Source: Dactylorhiza incarnata
Lineage: Eukaryota; Streptophyta; Magnoliopsida; Asparagales; Orchidaceae
Direction of reading: 5' to 3'
DNA: 64,000 nt
Assembly (NCBI GenBank): GCA_033032865.1
Contig: JAWHQI010000099.1
Location: 4,639,501-4,703,500 of the forward strand
The translations under genes were made by a program, and so were the position numbers. The notes beneath the pieces are model-generated. The model was not told where the DNA came from and did not search any database. It worked only from the letters and a program-made list of their open reading frames with translations. Shown piece by piece: positions 59,019 through 64,000 of this stretch; within the stretch, counting starts at the first letter, position 1, and every line of letters starts with the position of its first letter.

Positions 59019-59783
59019 CTCCCCCTTGAAGTGGGAATTGGAAACTAGACCGAGCAACCCCCTTAACCGTGTAAACGGTCCCTTCGCCAGCGGCTTTGTG
59101 AAGATTTCTGCGACATTGTCCACACTCCGAACATGCTCGACCATAAGAGATCCTCCCAACACCTTTTCACGAATGAAATGGTGCTCAATCTCTATATGTT
59201 TAGTCCTCGCGTGACAGACTGGATTGTTGACCAGCTTGAGAGCACTCTCATTGTCCCCGCATAGCATAGTGGGACCTCGAACCTCCTGATGAACGTCCTC
59301 CACCAACCTCCTGAGCCAAACGACTTCCTGAGCTGCCAAATTCGAAGCCTTGTACTCCGCTTCGGTGGTAGATACAGACACCGAGTCTTGCTTCTTGCTG
59401 CACCAAGAGATAGCTGTGGGGCCTGTCATAAAGACATAACCAGACGTTGATCTCCGATCATCCACGTCTCCCCCATAATCAGCATCCATGAAACCATGCA
59501 ACTCCAAGCTTGACCCTCTCCTATATTGGAGACCCAAATCAGAAGTCGACTTCACATACTTCAAGATGCCTTTTGCCGCCAGAAGATGAGGTTTCCGTGG
59601 TTCCGCCATGTACCGACTCACCTTACCAACTGCATAAGCAATATCTGGCCTTGTGATGGTCAAGTAGATCAAACTCCCAACCAGAGCTCGAAACACTAAC
59701 GGTTTAGATAAAACTCTCCCCTCATCCTTTCGAAGCTTATGATGTCGCTCCAGAGGTATAGAGCTGCTCTTCCCTTCCTCCAT
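59013..59783 (-). CDS. Copia RNase H region of pol (3' part of the gag-pol frame)
   Basis: This continues the pol frame after a TGA at 59787-59789. It holds the connection segment (LVGSLIYLTITRPDIAYAVG) and RNase H (MDADYGGDVDDRRSTSGYV, TTEAEYKA, RTKHIEIEHHF), and ends SHFKGEC plus stop inside the LTR edge. The Met at 59783 is an internal residue; it is not a true start. The rest of the frame is the neighbouring entry. Confidence 0.9.
   Translation of the reverse strand: MEEGKSSSIPLERHHKLRKDEGRVLSKPLVFRALVGSLIYLTITRPDIAYAVGKVSRYMAEPRKPHLLAAKGILKYVKSTSDLGLQYRRGSSLELHGFMDADYGGDVDDRRSTSGYVFMTGPTAISWCSKKQDSVSVSTTEAEYKASNLAAQEVVWLRRLVEDVHQEVRGPTMLCGDNESALKLVNNPVCHARTKHIEIEHHFIREKVLGGSLMVEHVRSVDNVAEIFTKPLAKGPFTRLRGLLGLVSNSHFKGEC
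59019..59030 (-). other. Polypurine tract of the copia element
   Basis: The minus strand reads TTCAAGGGGGAG directly before the LTR start TGTTGAAATTG. Confidence 0.88.
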
Positions 59784-59789
59784 GCCAAA

Positions 59790-62561
59790 TCACTGAACAA
59801 TCCGCTCTGCATAGCCAGCCTGAGAAAGGAGCACTCCGCTCTCCCGCCTCTGCACCTCGAGTCCAAGTAAATGGTGGAGCTCCCCCAGATCCTTCATCTC
59901 GAATCTGATAGCAAGCTCAGCCCTGAGTCTTGCAACAGCTTCCTTCGAGTTCCCGGTGACAATCATGTCATCCATGTACAGCAACACAATCACCCGAAGC
60001 ACCCCCTCCTTCTTGATGAACAAGCTAGAATCAGAGTCTGAAGCAAAGAATCTGCAGAATAAGAGATACTCTGCAATCTTACCGTACCACGCTCGAGGCG
60101 CTTGCTTCAACCCATACAGGGCCTTCTTCAACTTACAGATGTAGTCCGGATACTCCTTCGAGATGAAGCCTAACGGTTGGAGCATGAAGATATCCTTGTC
60201 AATTTCGCCATATAAGAAAGCATTCTTCACGTCGAGTTGCCAAATCTCCCAACCACTCGAAGCCGCCAAGGCAATAACAAATCGAACCAAAGTCATCTTT
60301 GCCACTGGACTGAACGTATCATCATAATCTTCTCCGTACTGCTGTGAGAACCCGCGAGCTACAAGGCGAGTCTTGTACTGCTCGATACTACCGTCAGCTT
60401 TCTTCTTCAGCTTGAAGACCCACTTGCAAGTGACATGAGTGGTGCCCTTGGGCTTGGTGACCCGAGACCAAGTCTCATTCTTCTCGAGAGCTGACATCAC
60501 TTCTTGCATCGCAACGTCCCACTCCTTCATGCCTCTGGCCTTCTCAAAGCTCGACGGCTCCCTTTCATCTAAGGGACCAGCGAAGAAGCATGAAACAAAG
60601 TTCACCATGTTCCCTCCTGTGTAACGATCTGGTGGTTGAATAGTCCTCTTCGACCTCCTAAGAGGTTGCTCCTGACTAACCACCTCCTCAGCTGCTTCTT
60701 CTGTGCAAGCTCCTCTTTCAGACGAACTAGGAGCATCGCTCCCCCTGCTTCCAGAACCTGAAGCTTCCGCCTCTGAGCTAGACACAGCTGGAGCTCCTGG
60801 TGAAACAGGCAACTCCACTTGAAGATCTTCAGCAGCCTTCCCTCTTATATCAACCCTGCTTTCCGGTAGCTCAACTCCTGAACTCCCCTTGTAGGAAGTC
60901 ACTTCATCGAACACCACATCCCGAGAAACAATTGACCTCCGTGTCTCAGGATCCATGCATCTCCATCCCTTCTTCCGCTCATCATACCCAACAAAGACTA
61001 GCTTCCTTGCTTTCGCATCTAGCTTTGCTCGAAGAGCATCAGGAATATGCACATAGCAGGTTAATCCAAACACCTGAAGGTGTGAAACACTCGGCTTCTC
61101 CTTTAACATCAATTCGTGAGAGGTCTTCATGTTGATAGGACTTAATGGCAACCTGTTTATGACATAAGCTGCACAAGACATTCCCTCCGCCCAGAAGGAC
61201 TTTGGGATATTCTTGGCATGAAGCCAGCATTTGGAAGTTTCCGTCAAATGACAAATCTTCCTCTCGGCAACGCCATTCTGTTGTGGAGTATGGGCACAAG
61301 TGAGCTCTCTCCTGATGCCATGCTTCCTGCAAAAACTTGAGAACTCACCAAAGGTGAACTCCCCACCATTGTCAGTTCTAAGTTTTTTAACCCGCAGGCC
61401 AAGTCGGCGTTCAACCAGCTCCTTGAACTCCACAAATTTTGCAAATGCTTCCGACTTATCCTTCAAAAAATACACCCAGACATATCTGGTGTAATCGTCA
61501 ATCAACACCAACATGTATCTGTTTCCTCCAAGGCTTGGGGTGGCAGTCGGTCCCATCAAATCACCGTGGATGCACTCCAACGACACTTTGCACCTTGTTT
61601 GCGATTTGTCAAATGGAAGTCGATGAGACTTACCAAACTGACATCCTTCGCAGACATGACCGTCTCCATAGGAGGACAAGCTAGGCAAGCCATTGACAAG
61701 ACCCCTTACTGCCATAGCCTTCAATTTGTCCATGCCTACATGCCCCAACCTTTCATGCGAGATGGCCGCGCCATCATTGGTCCTCATCTTATCAACATAG
61801 GTACTTGTCGATAAAATGAACAAGTCCTTCACCCGCTTGCCGACATGAATAACATCTCCCTTTATCTCCGGTTGAGTTTTGAGAAACTTCACTTCTGTTG
61901 GGCCAAACAGAATGTGATAACCGGCGTCGACCGCATTGGTCACAGAGAAGAGATTTTTCTTAATACCAGGCACGTGATAAACACTCCTCAACGTGAGTGG
62001 ACCCTTAACACTGCTCAGAGAGACGACTCCTTTGTGCTCTACTGGATGAATAGAATTATCAGCCGTAATGATACCATTGTTACCTGAGTAAGGCGCCAAA
62101 GAAGAGAACTTTGATCCATCCCCAGTGAGGTGATGCCCACACCCTGAATCAACAATCCAGTCCTCATCATAGTTGATGGAAGCCAAGGCCTTAACGGGCA
62201 TCGCCGTTATATTAGACGCAAAGGCTCCTTCCCATCCAACTTCACCAGACTTTGGCATCTCCTTCCCCACTGCATTTCCCGGCTGAAGATTCACCCGACA
62301 ATCTTTCTTGAAGTGCCCGGTCTTATTGCATCTAAAGCACCTCGGTCCCTCTCCTTTCTTCTTCCCATCAGAATTAGGAGCATAGCCCCTATCTTGCTGA
62401 CCTGAAGTGGAGGGTCCATCATGACCCTGCTTCTTCTTCTCCCATTTCTTCTTCTTCTTCCCAGAGAACATCACATAACTTTCTCCCCGGGAGATAGAAA
62501 CCCCTGCCATCTGTCTTGCTAAACTTTCTTGCGAAGTAAGAAGGTTCTCCAGCTCCAACAA
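59790..62561 (-). CDS. Copia pol: zinc knuckle, protease, integrase and RT
   Basis: The open frame spans 923 codons counted from an internal Met. It contains a zinc knuckle CFRCNKTGHFKKDC (residues 75-88) and protease DWIVDSGCGHHLTG (~135-148). The integrase zinc pair is HERLGHVG and CEGCQFGK, and the integrase core residues lie in HGDLMGP, RTDNGGEF and NGVAERK. RT has DVKNAFLYGEI and active site YMDD. All catalytic motifs look normal. It is bounded by two stops that keep frame with gag upstream and RNase H downstream. Confidence 0.93.
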   Translation of the reverse strand: MLELENLLTSQESLARQMAGVSISRGESYVMFSGKKKKKWEKKKQGHDGPSTSGQQDRGYAPNSDGKKKGEGPRCFRCNKTGHFKKDCRVNLQPGNAVGKEMPKSGEVGWEGAFASNITAMPVKALASINYDEDWIVDSGCGHHLTGDGSKFSSLAPYSGNNGIITADNSIHPVEHKGVVSLSSVKGPLTLRSVYHVPGIKKNLFSVTNAVDAGYHILFGPTEVKFLKTQPEIKGDVIHVGKRVKDLFILSTSTYVDKMRTNDGAAISHERLGHVGMDKLKAMAVRGLVNGLPSLSSYGDGHVCEGCQFGKSHRLPFDKSQTRCKVSLECIHGDLMGPTATPSLGGNRYMLVLIDDYTRYVWVYFLKDKSEAFAKFVEFKELVERRLGLRVKKLRTDNGGEFTFGEFSSFCRKHGIRRELTCAHTPQQNGVAERKICHLTETSKCWLHAKNIPKSFWAEGMSCAAYVINRLPLSPINMKTSHELMLKEKPSVSHLQVFGLTCYVHIPDALRAKLDAKARKLVFVGYDERKKGWRCMDPETRRSIVSRDVVFDEVTSYKGSSGVELPESRVDIRGKAAEDLQVELPVSPGAPAVSSSEAEASGSGSRGSDAPSSSERGACTEEAAEEVVSQEQPLRRSKRTIQPPDRYTGGNMVNFVSCFFAGPLDEREPSSFEKARGMKEWDVAMQEVMSALEKNETWSRVTKPKGTTHVTCKWVFKLKKKADGSIEQYKTRLVARGFSQQYGEDYDDTFSPVAKMTLVRFVIALAASSGWEIWQLDVKNAFLYGEIDKDIFMLQPLGFISKEYPDYICKLKKALYGLKQAPRAWYGKIAEYLLFCRFFASDSDSSLFIKKEGVLRVIVLLYMDDMIVTGNSKEAVARLRAELAIRFEMKDLGELHHLLGLEVQRRESGVLLSQAGYAERIVQ

Positions 62562-62582
62562 CGACGGTTGATTTGCCCAACC

Positions 62583-63101
62583 CTAAACTGAAGTCACAAA
62601 GGCAAGACACTCCTTCCGCAAACCGCAGATGATATGCCTCTTCAGTTTTGCCTCAGAGATTGGCTCATCAGGGTCCAATGCAGAAATCTCTGCCGTGAGG
62701 TTCTTCATCTTGAGGAAGAAGGTAGAAATAGAAAGATCACCTTGAGAGGCTTTTGCCAACTCATTTTCAAGATACTGTAGCCTCGCTACATTCTTCTTAT
62801 TGAATAACCCATCCAAGGATGTCCAAATCTCAGCAATAGATTTACATCCAATGATGTGATCAAACAGCTCCGGTGAGATAGCCCTCTTGAGAGTGAACTC
62901 TGCCTTAGCATTCGTCCTCCTCCAAAGTCTCACCTCTGCCATATTATCTCCTGCTGGAAACACCTCAAGTGTGTCTTCTCCTCCAACTACCTCCCATAGA
63001 TCCTCGCCAAGCAAGTAACTCTCCATACACGACTTCCACTTTTTAAAGTTAGTCGATGTGAGGAGTTCAATACCAAGACCTCTTGCGTATCCACCTTCCA
63101 T
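62583..63101 (-). CDS. Copia gag, 5' part of the gag-pol frame
   Basis: The ATG at 63101 opens gag (LLTSTNFKKWKSCMESYLLG, then FDHIIGCKSIAEIWTSLDG and KMKNLTAEISALDPDEPIS). The frame stops at a TAG (62583-62585) but stays in register with pol. The TAG stands where family logic expects a Gln, so CAG to TAG is likely. The zinc knuckle lies after the stop. Gag would form the virus-like particle. Confidence 0.9.
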   Translation of the reverse strand: MEGGYARGLGIELLTSTNFKKWKSCMESYLLGEDLWEVVGGEDTLEVFPAGDNMAEVRLWRRTNAKAEFTLKRAISPELFDHIIGCKSIAEIWTSLDGLFNKKNVARLQYLENELAKASQGDLSISTFFLKMKNLTAEISALDPDEPISEAKLKRHIICGLRKECLAFVTSV

Positions 63102-63177
63102 GGCAATCTATGTGGTCTCTTCTTCACAAAGACGATGGCAACTCTAGTTGATCACTGCTTATCCACTCCAGGAACCT

Positions 63178-63190
63178 GGCTCTGATACCA
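63178..63190 (-). other. Primer-binding site of the copia element
   Basis: The minus strand reads TGGTATCAGAGCC immediately after the LTR end, a full match to the initiator tRNA-Met complement. Confidence 0.93.
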
Positions 63191-64000
63191 TGTTAAAATT
63201 TTTGAAAGACCGTTTAGGAGTAAGCAGGAGTTGTATCAACAAGAGTTATAGCCAAACAACCACAATGCCAAAAATAGCAACACAAGAAATCTTTATTGAA
63301 ACAGAACTGCTTTACAATGCGAGGTATACATGGCGAGACATGATTCATAAGAATCACGGAGATGAGAAGAACAAACACACCAACACTGAAACTGGCGGTC
63401 TGCCAAAGCAGAGACAGCACGGACCGCAAAAAGGCTCAGGCCGCCCGGCTTGCTCTGCTGTACTCCCAGACCGCTTGCACAGTCAGACCGCAGAAACAAC
63501 TTGAGATCGCGCGAACAGAAGCAGACAAGCTGCACTGCCAGACCGCAATCCCAGACCGCACGAACTGAAGCTTATTGGAACAAAGAACTGAAGCTGTCGC
63601 CAGACCGCAACTCAGACCGCCTAACCGCTGAAGGTCGCCTAATCACTGAGTCTGCTGCGAACAGCACAAGAACACAATAAACCAGTTCGCTGACAGACCG
63701 CAGACGAACTGTTTATTCAAGCCGCCGGAAATCACCAAGGAAGGAGACCGCAACCTGCTGACCGCAAACCTGCGAACACAACAACCGGTTAGCTCACTTC
63801 CGAGACCGCACGACTTCAAACTTGAGTTCGCAAGAAACAATTCGGGCTCTTGTTCTTACAGTTCTTGTTAGGAATGATGGGCCCTGCACCCCTATTTATA
63901 GGCGGATAGACGGATGTCGTCACCGCACAAACCGGGATACAATAACCGCCCATCAGATCGCCAGCGGCCTCATAAGACAGACCGCGCGGACACAGCACTT
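63191..64000 (-). repeat. 5' LTR of the copia element, cut by the window edge
   Basis: 810 bp of an LTR that should be ~1267 bp. It matches 57752-58560 with few differences. A TATA box is at 63893-63900 on the minus strand. Confidence 0.93.

Larger units (their letters stand above)
57752..64000 (-). mobile_element. Ty1/copia element, nearly intact, runs off the window
   Basis: The 3' LTR is 57752-59018 and the 5' LTR starts at 63191 and is cut by the window end. The interior has a tRNA-Met primer site, one gag-pol frame (63101 to 59013) and a polypurine tract. The frame is closed only by two in-frame stops (62583-62585 and 59787-59789). The LTRs look almost identical. The element lies inside the gypsy RT, so it is younger than that element. 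Confidence 0.93.

Noticed and set aside
1..64000. tRNA, rRNA or other structured RNA genes
   Set aside because: None was recognised. The TGGTATCAGAG-type hits are retroelement primer-binding sites.

Overview
This is nuclear DNA of a flowering plant, probably a eudicot. The evidence is nested plant LTR retrotransposons of the Ty1/copia and Ty3/gypsy types, a CACTA transposon end with typical subterminal repeats, short AT-rich introns of 72-77 bp, and a decayed fragment that looks like plant SEC24. I see no bacterial, organellar or RNA genes and no intact host gene. Nearly all of the window is transposable-element DNA with tandem repeats. The species cannot be named from the sequence alone.

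Layout. (1) 1-6480: part of a probable Tat-like gypsy element. It carries two intron-containing minus-strand genes, each behind its own TATA box, in a field crowded with the hexamer GACCGC/GCGGTC. (2) 6480-10690: AT-rich host-like DNA with a broken SEC24-like exon. (3) 11126-23051: a structurally complete Sirevirus-like copia element (TSD GGGGA, primer-binding site, polypurine tract, two ~1.58 kb LTRs) with a decayed gag-pol and a decayed envelope-like ORF. (4) 23100-24214: poly-G, microsatellite and short tandem arrays. (5) 24215-33765: an Athila-like gypsy element on the minus strand, inserted in a ~20-bp tandem array. (6) 34700-35152: the end of a DNA transposon. (7) 35153-38300 and 49674-53200: two copies of an unidentified family that carries a 155-bp satellite array; the first copy also has a 43-bp array. 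(8) 39202-43434: a deletion-derivative Sirevirus-like element (TSD ATTAG) on the minus strand. (9) 44639-49673: a nest of Sirevirus gag remnant, gypsy gag/LTR pieces, a CACTA end and the 3' end of a copia element. (10) 53201-57751: the 5' half of a gypsy element, split at its RT by (11) a minus-strand copia element, 57752 to beyond the window, whose gag-pol is closed by only two in-frame stop codons.

The theme that joins these parts is regulatory. Each LTR family here has its own short CpG-containing motif, often dyad-symmetric, in a cluster just upstream of the LTR TATA box. The Sirevirus motif recurs upstream of a second TATA box before the envelope-like ORF. The GACCGC motif of the copia LTRs also saturates the unrelated two-gene module at 1-6480. 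This resembles the target-motif arrays of plant transposon anti-silencing systems, and it is the most interesting lead in the window.
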